Shown piece after piece: positions 25,277 to 33,460 of a stretch of DNA of 64,000 nucleotides. The notes below the pieces were generated by a model that was not told where the DNA came from, did not search any database, and worked only from the letters and a program-made list of their open reading frames with translations. The stretch spans positions 1 to 64,000 of the forward strand of contig CBDCVJ010000015.1 of assembly GCA_965222975.1 (NCBI GenBank). The letters run 5' to 3'. The translations under genes and the position numbers were made by a program. The stretch is from UBA6168 sp965222975 (lineage in GTDB: Bacteria > Bacteroidota > Bacteroidia > Chitinophagales > Saprospiraceae). Every line of letters starts with the position of its first letter. The stretch's first letter is position 1.

Positions 25277-28200
25277 ATGAATTCTCGATTATTTTACACC
25301 CTTATTGGAATAGTGTTTTTTTCACTGTTCTCTACTCACTCTTATGGCCAATGCACCCGCATTGGCATGATCGGCGAAATGACCGATTGGGCAGCCGATC
25401 TATTAATGACCAGGGATTTTGAAAATCCCGAAATGTTTACTGCTTTCATAACAGTAACAGCTGATGATGATACTTCCGACCCTGCTGATGGAATTATTGA
25501 AATGAAGTTCCGGGAAGAAAACAACTGGGACGAAAACTGGGGCGACCCTGCTTTCCCATCTGGTACAGGTACAAATGGCGGTGACAATATATTGGTGCCC
25601 CCAGGCAGTTATCTTGTGACCTTCAACTGCACCACGGGCGATTACAATTTTGAATCTACCTGCGGATCGATTGGCCTCATTGGCGAATTTACTGACTGGG
25701 CAGGCGACCATTTTATGACCCGTGATGCCTCTAATCCAAATATGTGGTCAACTACCATTTCCGTTACTGATGCAGATGACACTTCCGACCCTGCTGATGG
25801 AATCATTGAAATGAAATTCCGCCAAAATGCAGGCTGGGACGTCAATTGGGGTGACCCTGCCTTCCCTTCCGGTACCGCTACCGCTGGTGGGGATAATGTC
25901 CTTGTGCCGGTCGGAAATTATGTAGTGACTTTTGATTGCTCCACGGGCGAGTATAATTTCGTATCCACTTGTGGATCAATTGGCCTCATCGGCGAATTTA
26001 CAGATTGGGCAGGTGATCATTTCATGACCCGTGATGCCTCTAACCCAGATATGTGGTCTACCATCTTAAAAGTAACGGCTGAAGATGATACTTCTGATCC
26101 TGCGGATGGAATTATTGAAATGAAATTCCGCGAAAATGCGGGTTGGGACGTCAACTGGGGTGATCCTGCGTTCCCCTCTGGCACCGCTACTGCGGGCGGG
26201 GATAACATCCTTGTTCCACCAGGTGACTATATGGTGACTTTCAATTGCAGTACAGGTGATTACAACTTCGAATCCACCTGCGGTGAAATAGGCATGATCG
26301 GCGAGTTCAACAACTGGAACGGCGACTTCCCCATGAACAGGGATGCCGCTAATCCAAACATGTGGACAGTCATCAAATCGCTCAGCACTGCTCATGATCT
26401 TGACACAGACAATGACGTGGAGGTGAAATTCCGTGCAGACGCCGCTTGGGATAATAACTGGGGCGCCACAGGATGGCCCTCTGGTACAGGAGTAGATGGT
26501 GGGGATAATATTCCAGCTGTAGCTGGCACCTATGACGTTAGTTTCAACTGCGAATCAAAAGCTTACAGCTTTACAACTAATGATAATGTTTGTGGTGACA
26601 TAGGCATGATAGGTGACTTTAATGGCTGGGGTATTGGTGGTAGCGGTGAAGTATCGGATGTCGTGCTGGTCAGAAACCCCGATTATCCAAGCCAATTCAG
26701 CCTTACCTATAATTTCTCCGGTGGCACAAAAATGCTGTTTCGGGAAAATGCCGACCCGGCTGTTCTTGATGTATGGGGAGGTACCTTCCCTGCTGGTACA
26801 GCTATTGACGACAATGGGGTTACCATGTTCGACATACCAGGTGGTACGTTCGATATCACTTTCAACTGTAAGTCAGGTGATTTCAATTTTGAAAGGTTGG
26901 GCAGTTCTGTTGCCGCACCCAAGGTATTTGCCATTAATGTAGATGGTAGCCTTAATGAAGCAGATTGGACTATCAATCAACCTGTCTCCAAATTGATAGA
27001 TGGCGATGCCGGCGATGATCCTAACGTCGTCAACTTTGGTGCAGCTTATAATGATGATTTCTTGTACGTAGGGGTTGAAATAACCGATGCAACCATCATG
27101 ACCGGACAAGCAGCCGCCGAAGACAACGATGCCGTTTTGATCGCTGTGGATGGTGATAAAAGTGGGGGCGACTATGATGCCAGCGATATTGCTTTCAGTG
27201 TAGATGCCGATGGCAATGTTACCATGGTACAAGGCACTGCAACTACAGTAGCCGCTGTCACTACTACAGCCAGTGGATACTTTGTAGAAGCCAGCGTCGC
27301 TTGGGCCGATCTGGGTGTTACTCCTGCACCGGGCAGTCAAATCGGATTTGATATTGGTGTCGTTGATGCAGATGCAGATGGTTACCAGAGCTACACTTTC
27401 TGGAATGGAGACCTTTCCGATTCGACCTCTACTTCTGCCTTGGGCGCCTTGCTATTTGGAGAATTGGCCTGTGGAAGCATTAGTATCTCCAATCCAGACA
27501 TTGGGGATGTGGATGTAAGGCCCTTGAGCGACGATCCAACTACTTATGTAGCTACTTACGAGTTCGAGTCAGACATGAATGTTTTGTTTAGAAAAGACCG
27601 TCAGGGAACTGTCGCTTGGGGAGCTACTGACTTCCCAACTGGTATGGCTATCGTTGGTGGTGATGCCATTCCCGTAACCACCGGGCGTTACAGGATTTCG
27701 TTTGGTTGCTTGGACGGTTCTTACTCTTTCACTTCTGAACCTACCAGCGATGAAGTGGCCTATGCCGATTACACGGATACTGCACCTGTCATTGATGGTG
27801 ATCTGAGTGAATACAACCTCCAGTACGGCATGGATGCTGGCATCGTAACTGGTAGTGGCACCATAAACCCTGTTGAATGGGGCGCTCGCTGGGATGCTGG
27901 CAACCTGTACATCGCAGCCAAGGTTGTTGACTCACCTGTTGAGGGTACCAACAACCCTTGGGACAATGATGCCATTGAAATGTACATTGATGGCAACCAC
28001 GATTCTGATGGTGCTTTTGATGGCGACTTCGATACCCAGCTTATTTTGGATGCTATCAATGAAAGCATGCTTTGGGTCAAAGCAGATGGTGTTCCTGTTA
28101 CCAATTTCGAGTCTATTTGGTTTATAACATCGGAAGGGTACAATATCGAATTGCGCCTCGGATGGGACAACTTTAGCTTCGTGCCTGGCCGCAACCGCAC

Positions 28201-28630
28201 GATGGGCTTCACAATTGGCAACAACGATAGTGACCAAGGCATCGGCCGTGACTACCAAAGCGCCTGGGCCGGAACAGCCGACAACTGGAACAATACTTCC
28301 GTACATGGTGACTTACAATTGGCCGGCGGCCCACTGAACACAGCTACTGCTACCACAGATGTTATGTACAATGAATTTGTTGCCATTTATCCAAACCCAG
28401 CAGGAGCAAGTGGATTCAATATTGCCACTATGGGTGATGTCTTTACTGGAGAAACACAAATTGAAATGTACAACCTCGTAGGGCAAATGGTGACCAGCCG
28501 TACTGAACGCCTTATTGGCGGCACCTCTGTGTTCGTCAACAGTTCGAAGTTATCGGCAGGTACTTACTTTGTGAAGCTGAAATCAGAAGATGGCAACTTG
28601 GCCGTCAAGAAAGTGATCATTCAGCAATGA
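25277..28630 (+). CDS. Large T9SS-secreted carbohydrate-binding protein with SusE/F-like repeats and two CBM9-like domains
   Basis: A 1117-residue secreted protein. A signal peptide (1-24) is followed by five repeats of about 103 residues starting at 25, 129, 232, 335 and 439. Each opens C-x-x-IG-x-IGEF-x-x-W and ends with a cysteine and a YNFEST-like strand; they recall the beta-sandwich units of SusE/SusF surface proteins. Next come a CBM9-like (DOMON-type) domain (about 550-728), a sixth diverged repeat (about 731-825), a second CBM9-like domain (about 830-1020) and a type-A T9SS sorting domain (1036-1117, IYPNP...GTYFVKL). No catalytic motif is visible. It follows susC and susD, so it probably holds the same polysaccharide at the cell surface. 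Confidence 0.85.
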   Translation: MNSRLFYTLIGIVFFSLFSTHSYGQCTRIGMIGEMTDWAADLLMTRDFENPEMFTAFITVTADDDTSDPADGIIEMKFREENNWDENWGDPAFPSGTGTNGGDNILVPPGSYLVTFNCTTGDYNFESTCGSIGLIGEFTDWAGDHFMTRDASNPNMWSTTISVTDADDTSDPADGIIEMKFRQNAGWDVNWGDPAFPSGTATAGGDNVLVPVGNYVVTFDCSTGEYNFVSTCGSIGLIGEFTDWAGDHFMTRDASNPDMWSTILKVTAEDDTSDPADGIIEMKFRENAGWDVNWGDPAFPSGTATAGGDNILVPPGDYMVTFNCSTGDYNFESTCGEIGMIGEFNNWNGDFPMNRDAANPNMWTVIKSLSTAHDLDTDNDVEVKFRADAAWDNNWGATGWPSGTGVDGGDNIPAVAGTYDVSFNCESKAYSFTTNDNVCGDIGMIGDFNGWGIGGSGEVSDVVLVRNPDYPSQFSLTYNFSGGTKMLFRENADPAVLDVWGGTFPAGTAIDDNGVTMFDIPGGTFDITFNCKSGDFNFERLGSSVAAPKVFAINVDGSLNEADWTINQPVSKLIDGDAGDDPNVVNFGAAYNDDFLYVGVEITDATIMTGQAAAEDNDAVLIAVDGDKSGGDYDASDIAFSVDADGNVTMVQGTATTVAAVTTTASGYFVEASVAWADLGVTPAPGSQIGFDIGVVDADADGYQSYTFWNGDLSDSTSTSALGALLFGELACGSISISNPDIGDVDVRPLSDDPTTYVATYEFESDMNVLFRKDRQGTVAWGATDFPTGMAIVGGDAIPVTTGRYRISFGCLDGSYSFTSEPTSDEVAYADYTDTAPVIDGDLSEYNLQYGMDAGIVTGSGTINPVEWGARWDAGNLYIAAKVVDSPVEGTNNPWDNDAIEMYIDGNHDSDGAFDGDFDTQLILDAINESMLWVKADGVPVTNFESIWFITSEGYNIELRLGWDNFSFVPGRNRTMGFTIGNNDSDQGIGRDYQSAWAGTADNWNNTSVHGDLQLAGGPLNTATATTDVMYNEFVAIYPNPAGASGFNIATMGDVFTGETQIEMYNLVGQMVTSRTERLIGGTSVFVNSSKLSAGTYFVKLKSEDGNLAVKKVIIQQ
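25349..26278 (+). repeat. Three coding tandem repeats of about 309 bp
   Basis: Units start at 25349, 25661 and 25970 inside the surface-protein gene. Units 2 and 3 are almost the same at DNA level (for example GACCCGTGATGCCTCTAA in both), which points to recent duplication or gene conversion. Units 4 (26279) and 5 (26591) are older and more diverged. Confidence 0.85.
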
Positions 28631-28735
28631 TTAATGGCTGGAAAAATGATTTAATCTTTTAATACTCCAGACAGAAATTGAGGAAAGTCAATTCAATATC
28701 TTTTTGTTTGACCCTTTTCTGAATTTTTGATATAG

Positions 28736-28774
28736 ATAGGGAGGCATTTTTTCTAATGCCTCCCTATTTTTTTT
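28736..28774 (+). terminator. Strong rho-independent terminator after the carbohydrate-binding protein gene
   Basis: Stem ATAGGGAGGCATT pairs with AATGCCTCCCTAT, followed by a T8 run. Confidence 0.92.
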
Positions 28775-28900
28775 GATTTGACAATGTCAAATTATTATCA
28801 TCTGTATTGTGATAAGAAAACAATAAAGAGGGGTAATTCAATAATTTTTATTTCAAAAAATTTAACAAAGTTGAGAAGGGCTTTCTCATAAAAATTAACG

Positions 28901-29033
28901 GTTCTTTGACAATTTTCGTGGAGCGAAAAAAAAATAGGAAGAGAGGGAGATAAAAAAATAAAAAAATTGAAAATTTTTTATTTTTTATCTCCCTCTCTAT
29001 CAGAGTGGCTTCCACGGGATTTGTCAAAGAAGC
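28901..29033. repeat. Leader palindrome before the uronate operon, family C copy 2
   Basis: Outer arms are 28901-28922 (GTTCTTTGACAA..CGTGGA) and 29011-29033 (TCCACGG..TTTGTCAAAGAAGC). Inner arms are AGAGAGGGAGAT (28940-28951) and ATCTCCCTCTCT (28987-28998), continued by A- and T-rich pairing. It ends 14 nt before the SDR start codon. The remaining 28775-28900 holds only a small palindrome, TTTGACAaTGTCAAA. Confidence 0.85.
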
Positions 29034-29047
29034 ATTAAAATTAACCT

Positions 29048-29845
29048 ATGAAAGGAAAAGTAGCAGTCATCACAGGAGGAAACGGAACACTCGGAAGTGC
29101 CTTTGCAAAGGGATTGGCAGAAGCAGGCGCAACTGTTTTTATTCTTGGTAGGAATAAAGAAAAGTCATCGGCACGGGTAGATGAATTTAAAAGGAAGGGG
29201 CTGGAAATATTTGCAATTACTTGTGATGTTTTGGACGAGGATGCTGTTGAAGCCGCAGTAAATGAAGCATTAAAAAAAGCAGGAAAAGTCGATATTTTAA
29301 TCAACGGTGCAGGCGGAAATATGCCTGGCGCCACGATAATGCCTGACCAATCCATCTTCGACTTGTCCATTGAGCAGTTCAGAAAAGTAAACGATTTGAA
29401 CTTGATCGGGACAATAATTCCTTCGGTTGCTTTTGCCAAACCAATGGCCAAGCAAGGTAAAGGCTGCATCATCAATATCTCTTCGATGTCAGCACAATTG
29501 CCACTTACCAGAGTTGTAGGCTACTCTGCATCCAAAGCGGCAGTTGATAATTTCACCCGCTGGATGGCGGTGGAAATGGCAACCAAGTATGGCGAAGGAA
29601 TTCGGGTAAATGCCATCGCACCTGGTTTTTTCATCGCAGAACAAAACCGTAGTTTGCTTTTGAATGAAGATGGTTCTTTGACCGCAAGAGGGGAAACCAT
29701 TATCAGTCAAACTCCAGCAAAAAGGTTTGGTAGACCCGAAGAACTAATCAGTACCTTGCTATGGCTTTGTGATGACCGATCTACTTTTGTCAACGGAATC
29801 ATTGTTCCTGTGGATGGTGGATTTAGTGCTTTTAGCGGGGTTTAG
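29048..29845 (+). CDS. SDR-family oxidoreductase, probably D-mannonate/fructuronate oxidoreductase
   Basis: A 265-residue short-chain dehydrogenase with the TGGNGTLG cofactor loop (9-16), NGAGG (86-90), an active-site serine near 146 and YSASK (159-163). The C-terminus (FVNGIIVPVDGG) is typical. It is followed closely by uxuA and uxaC, so the likely reaction is fructuronate to D-mannonate with NAD(P)H. This SDR type often replaces the longer UxuB in non-enteric bacteria. The exact substrate rests on operon context. A large palindrome sits immediately upstream and probably affects expression. Confidence 0.85.
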   Translation: MKGKVAVITGGNGTLGSAFAKGLAEAGATVFILGRNKEKSSARVDEFKRKGLEIFAITCDVLDEDAVEAAVNEALKKAGKVDILINGAGGNMPGATIMPDQSIFDLSIEQFRKVNDLNLIGTIIPSVAFAKPMAKQGKGCIINISSMSAQLPLTRVVGYSASKAAVDNFTRWMAVEMATKYGEGIRVNAIAPGFFIAEQNRSLLLNEDGSLTARGETIISQTPAKRFGRPEELISTLLWLCDDRSTFVNGIIVPVDGGFSAFSGV

Positions 29846-29868
29846 TATTTTCTGAAAATGAGCTTTTT

Positions 29869-31065
29869 ATGATAAAACTCGAACAAACGTGGCGATGGTA
29901 TGGCCCTGATGATCCTGTTAGTTTAATGGATATTCGACAGGCAGGAGCGACCGGGGTAGTCACTGCCTTGCACCACATTCCCAATGGAGAAGTTTGGACT
30001 TTGGAGGAAATTCAAAAAAGAAAATCTGAAATAGAAGCAGCGGGTTTGAAATGGTCGGTAGTGGAAAGTATTCCCATTCATGAAGATATAAAAAGGGCAT
30101 CAGGTAAATATTTGGAATACATCGAAAATTATAAAAAAAGTATTTTCAATTTATCGAAAAGTGGAATTAATACCGTCACCTATAATTTCATGCCTGTTCT
30201 CGATTGGTCACGGACGGAATTAGAGTACCCAATGCCCGATGGTTCCACAGGTTTGTTTTTTGAAAAAACGGCCTTTGCTGCTTTTGATTTATTTATTTTA
30301 AAAAGGCCCGATGCAGAAAACGATTATAACGAAGCGGAAAAACATAAAGCTGCCCAACGCTTTTCTGAAATGAGTGAGGCGGAAAAAGAAAAACTGATTA
30401 AAAATATTATCGCTGGATTACCTGGTGGGACTACGGAAAGTGTTTTAGATTTATCAGCATTTCAAAAAATTCTTAATACTTATAAAAATGTTGATGCACA
30501 GGCACTCCGAAACAACCTCATTTATTTTTTAAAACAAATTATTCCCATGGCCGATGAAGTTAATGTAAAAATGGCTATCCATCCTGACGATCCGCCTTTT
30601 CCTTTATTGGGTTTGCCAAGGGTTGTTAGCACCGAGGCCGATATTCTATTTATTTATCAGGCTATTGATTCTCCTAATAATGGTTTGTGTTTTTGCACAG
30701 GTTCTTTCGGTGTTCGCCCTGATAATGACTTGCCTGAGATGGTTAGAAAATTAGGTCATCGAATTAATTTTATCCACCTCCGTGCTACTAAAAGAGATGC
30801 GGAAGGAAATTTTTATGAAGCCAATCATTTGGAAGGTGACGTAGATATGTTTGCAGTCATGAAAAATTTATTGATGGTTGTGAACAAGGCAAATAAATCT
30901 ATCCCCATGCGCCCAGATCACGGCCATAAAATGCTCGATGATTTAAATAAAAAAACAAATCCCGGTTATTCTGCCATCGGCAGATTGAGAGGTTTAGCAG
31001 AATTGCGAGGATTGGAATTAGGGATTTTAAAATCAATGGAAAAAGAAAATAGCAAAGCATGGTAA
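29869..31065 (+). CDS. uxuA: Mannonate dehydratase
   Basis: A 398-residue TIM-barrel enzyme that dehydrates D-mannonate to 2-keto-3-deoxygluconate. Family features are the start LEQTWRWYGPDDPVSL, GATGVVTALHHIPNGEVW, VVESIPIHEDIK, NYKKSIFNLSKSGI, MAIHPDDPPFPLLGLPR (metal site), and FIHLRATKR and MRPDHGHKM near the end. Its length is normal. It starts 23 bp after the SDR gene, and its stop overlaps the uxaC start by 7 bp, so the two are translationally coupled. Confidence 0.96.
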   Translation: MIKLEQTWRWYGPDDPVSLMDIRQAGATGVVTALHHIPNGEVWTLEEIQKRKSEIEAAGLKWSVVESIPIHEDIKRASGKYLEYIENYKKSIFNLSKSGINTVTYNFMPVLDWSRTELEYPMPDGSTGLFFEKTAFAAFDLFILKRPDAENDYNEAEKHKAAQRFSEMSEAEKEKLIKNIIAGLPGGTTESVLDLSAFQKILNTYKNVDAQALRNNLIYFLKQIIPMADEVNVKMAIHPDDPPFPLLGLPRVVSTEADILFIYQAIDSPNNGLCFCTGSFGVRPDNDLPEMVRKLGHRINFIHLRATKRDAEGNFYEANHLEGDVDMFAVMKNLLMVVNKANKSIPMRPDHGHKMLDDLNKKTNPGYSAIGRLRGLAELRGLELGILKSMEKENSKAW

Positions 31066-32459
31066 AACCATTTTTGGACGAAAATTTTTTGCTGCAAAAC
31101 TCAACTGCGGAGCGGTTATTTCACGAATATGCAAACCCTCAACCGATTATTGATTACCATAATCATTTACCACCGGATGAAATTGCCAATAATAAAAACT
31201 TCGCCAACCTAACCGAAATTTGGCTCGATGGTGATCATTACAAATGGCGGGCGATGCGTGCAAATGGAGTCGATGAAAAATATATAACAGGTGATGCGAG
31301 TGATAAAGAAAAAATTTTAAAATGGGCAGAAACAGTTCCTCATACCATGCGCAACCCACTATATCATTGGACGCATCTGGAACTGCAACGATATTTTGGC
31401 ATTAAAGAATTACTCCAACCGAATACGGCACTCAGTATTTACGAACATGCCAATGCCCAATTAAATACTTCTGATTTTTCCACAAAACAATTATTGCAAA
31501 AAATGAAAGTGGAGGTGGTTTGTACGACAGACCACCCGACTGATAATTTGGAATTTCATAAAAAACACCAAGCCTCTGGAAGTGAATTAAAAATGCTGCC
31601 CACTTTTCGGCCAGATAAATTTGTGGTAATTGACAGCAATGACTTTTTAATTTATTTAGAAAAATTAGAAAACATAATCGGAAGCAATATTTCCACCTTT
31701 GATGAATTATTATCGGCATTGGAAAATCGGATTGACTTTTTCCATTCATTGGATTGTCAGTTAGCGGATCATGGTTTAAGCCAATTATATGCAGTTGATT
31801 TTAATAATTATTATTTGGACGAGGTTTTACAGAAAAAGAAAAAAAATATAGCAATAAATAAAAAAGAAAGTGCTGTATTTCAAACCGCTATTTTACATCA
31901 ACTGGCCAAAATGTATCATAAGAGAGGTTGGACGATGCAGTTTCATCTGGGCGCTATTCGAAATAATAATAACCGCTTATTAAATCAGGTTGGGGCAGAT
32001 GTTGGATGCGATAGTATTGGGGATTTCGAGCAGGCTACCGGTCTTTCTGCTTTTCTTAATGGTTTGGATGCAGAAGGTAAATTAGCAAAAACCATCCTCT
32101 ACAACCTTAACCCAAGAGATAATGAGGTATTTGCCACCATGGCAGGAAATTTCAATGACGGAACTTCTGCTGGTAAAATCCAATGGGGTTCGGCATGGTG
32201 GTTTTTAGACCAAAAAGACGGCATGGAAAAACAAATCAATACACTTTCAAACATGGGGCTGCTCAGTCGGTTCATAGGGATGCTGACTGATAGCCGTAGT
32301 TTTTTATCGTTCCCCCGGCACGAATATTTTCGAAGAATTCTTTGCAATCTGATAGGGCAAGACGTACATCAAGGGGAATTGCCAAACGATGTGGAATGGC
32401 TAGGCGAAATGGTAGTAAACATTTGCTATAAAAATGCGAAAAGGTATTTTGAATTTTAA
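31059..32459 (+). CDS. uxaC: Glucuronate (uronate) isomerase
   Basis: A 466-residue amidohydrolase-fold enzyme that turns D-glucuronate into D-fructuronate, the first step of the pathway completed by its two neighbours. Motifs are IIDYHNHLPPDEI (metal histidines), EVVCTTDHPTDNLEFH, MQFHLGAIRNNN, and the C-terminal FIGMLTDSRSFLSFPRHEYFRRILCNLIG, all characteristic. The start ATG lies inside the last codons of uxuA. The gene contains several long A runs yet is intact, which matters when judging the frameshifts in the purine operon. Confidence 0.96.
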   Translation: MVKPFLDENFLLQNSTAERLFHEYANPQPIIDYHNHLPPDEIANNKNFANLTEIWLDGDHYKWRAMRANGVDEKYITGDASDKEKILKWAETVPHTMRNPLYHWTHLELQRYFGIKELLQPNTALSIYEHANAQLNTSDFSTKQLLQKMKVEVVCTTDHPTDNLEFHKKHQASGSELKMLPTFRPDKFVVIDSNDFLIYLEKLENIIGSNISTFDELLSALENRIDFFHSLDCQLADHGLSQLYAVDFNNYYLDEVLQKKKKNIAINKKESAVFQTAILHQLAKMYHKRGWTMQFHLGAIRNNNNRLLNQVGADVGCDSIGDFEQATGLSAFLNGLDAEGKLAKTILYNLNPRDNEVFATMAGNFNDGTSAGKIQWGSAWWFLDQKDGMEKQINTLSNMGLLSRFIGMLTDSRSFLSFPRHEYFRRILCNLIGQDVHQGELPNDVEWLGEMVVNICYKNAKRYFEF

Positions 32460-32499
32460 AGAAAACGAAAAAGAAGTATATCATTTAATTAACCAGTAA

Positions 32500-33099
32500 T
32501 CACTCCCGCAAAAATTCCAACTCCCCATTCTCCCCCAATTTTGCAATGACGGATGGCTGATTCATATCCTTATCCATCGTGCGGTATTTCACCACATGAT
32601 CTACCCCAATAATAACAGCAGAACTGATTTCTCCAAAATGATTAGGAAAGGGTTCGTTGGAAATATTGGCACTGGTGGATACAAGTGGTTTGCCAAAAGC
32701 ATCGATAAGTACTTTACAAAAGGGATCTTGTGTAACACGGATGGCAATGGAGCCATCGCTTCCAAAAGAAATAGCAGGCAGGTTTTTGGCCTGCTCATAA
32801 ATGATGGTCAGCGGGCGTTCGTGAAAAAGTAGTAAGGTCTCTACCCTTGGGTGTACGTGCTCCACATATTCCTTGAGCATTTCGATGGAAGAGACCAGAA
32901 GTACAAAAGGCTTATCCGGCTGGCGATCTTTTAGGTGGTAAACTTTGGCCACCGCATCTGCATTGGTGGCATCACAGCCAATACCCCAGATGGTATCGGT
33001 CGGGTAAAGGATGGTTCCTCCGCTTTCAAGACAAGCTAAAATTGGTTCTAAATCGTAGTAGTTGACCATAGGCGTGGCCGTTTTTGTAAAGGTATGCAT
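32500..33099 (-). CDS. L-threonylcarbamoyladenylate synthase (Sua5/YciO/YrdC family)
   Basis: A 199-residue YrdC-fold protein with the substrate-binding signature GGTILYPTDTIWGIGCDA, the KxR-like HLKDRQPDKPFVLLV and GKPLVSTSANISNEP. It makes threonylcarbamoyl-AMP for the t6A37 tRNA modification. It lacks the extra C-terminal Sua5 domain, so it is of TsaC/YciO size. Two starts are possible, 33099 or 33069 (MVNYYDLEP); family length favours the second slightly. A long palindrome lies 17 nt upstream of the first. It is convergent with uxaC. Confidence 0.9.
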   Translation of the reverse strand: MHTFTKTATPMVNYYDLEPILACLESGGTILYPTDTIWGIGCDATNADAVAKVYHLKDRQPDKPFVLLVSSIEMLKEYVEHVHPRVETLLLFHERPLTIIYEQAKNLPAISFGSDGSIAIRVTQDPFCKVLIDAFGKPLVSTSANISNEPFPNHFGEISSAVIIGVDHVVKYRTMDKDMNQPSVIAKLGENGELEFLRE

Positions 33100-33116
33100 A
33101 GGTGTTTATACGGTTA

Positions 33117-33207
33117 TAGCAGGATTTTGGTTTTTGGTTCATGGTTTTTGGTTTCAAAGGTCGGTTCACAAACCAAAAACCCTGAACCAAAAACCAAAAT
33201 CCTGCTA
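33117..33207. repeat. Long near-perfect inverted repeat upstream of the Sua5-family gene
   Basis: Arms 33117-33154 and 33170-33207 match at 37 of 38 positions after reverse complementing. Each arm holds a short direct repeat of GGTTTTTGG. The loop is 15 nt. No gene is supported in the rest of 33208-33460. Confidence 0.92.
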
Positions 33208-33460
33208 ATGTTTTCTAACTTGCATTTTAGGGGATTGTCATTTCAATAACTTTAGATAGAAAACCGTTTGGGTTTTTGGGGGTTAAAATAAAGACAATTG
33301 CGATGTTTGCCAATCCCCGCCATTTTGCACCTGCATTAACTGAATTTTTTTCAATACTATTGTTTCTTTTTTAAGAATTAGTAGAAGGGCAAAGGTAAAA
33401 GAGGAATTCTTTGGCATTTACAAATTAATTCTACTCCTGACTGACAAAATTTTTAAAGTT

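Noticed and set aside
25349..26278. Possible CRISPR-like array from the regular 309-bp repeats
   Set aside because: The units are long, coding, in frame and encode a protein domain; no short repeat with spacers exists.
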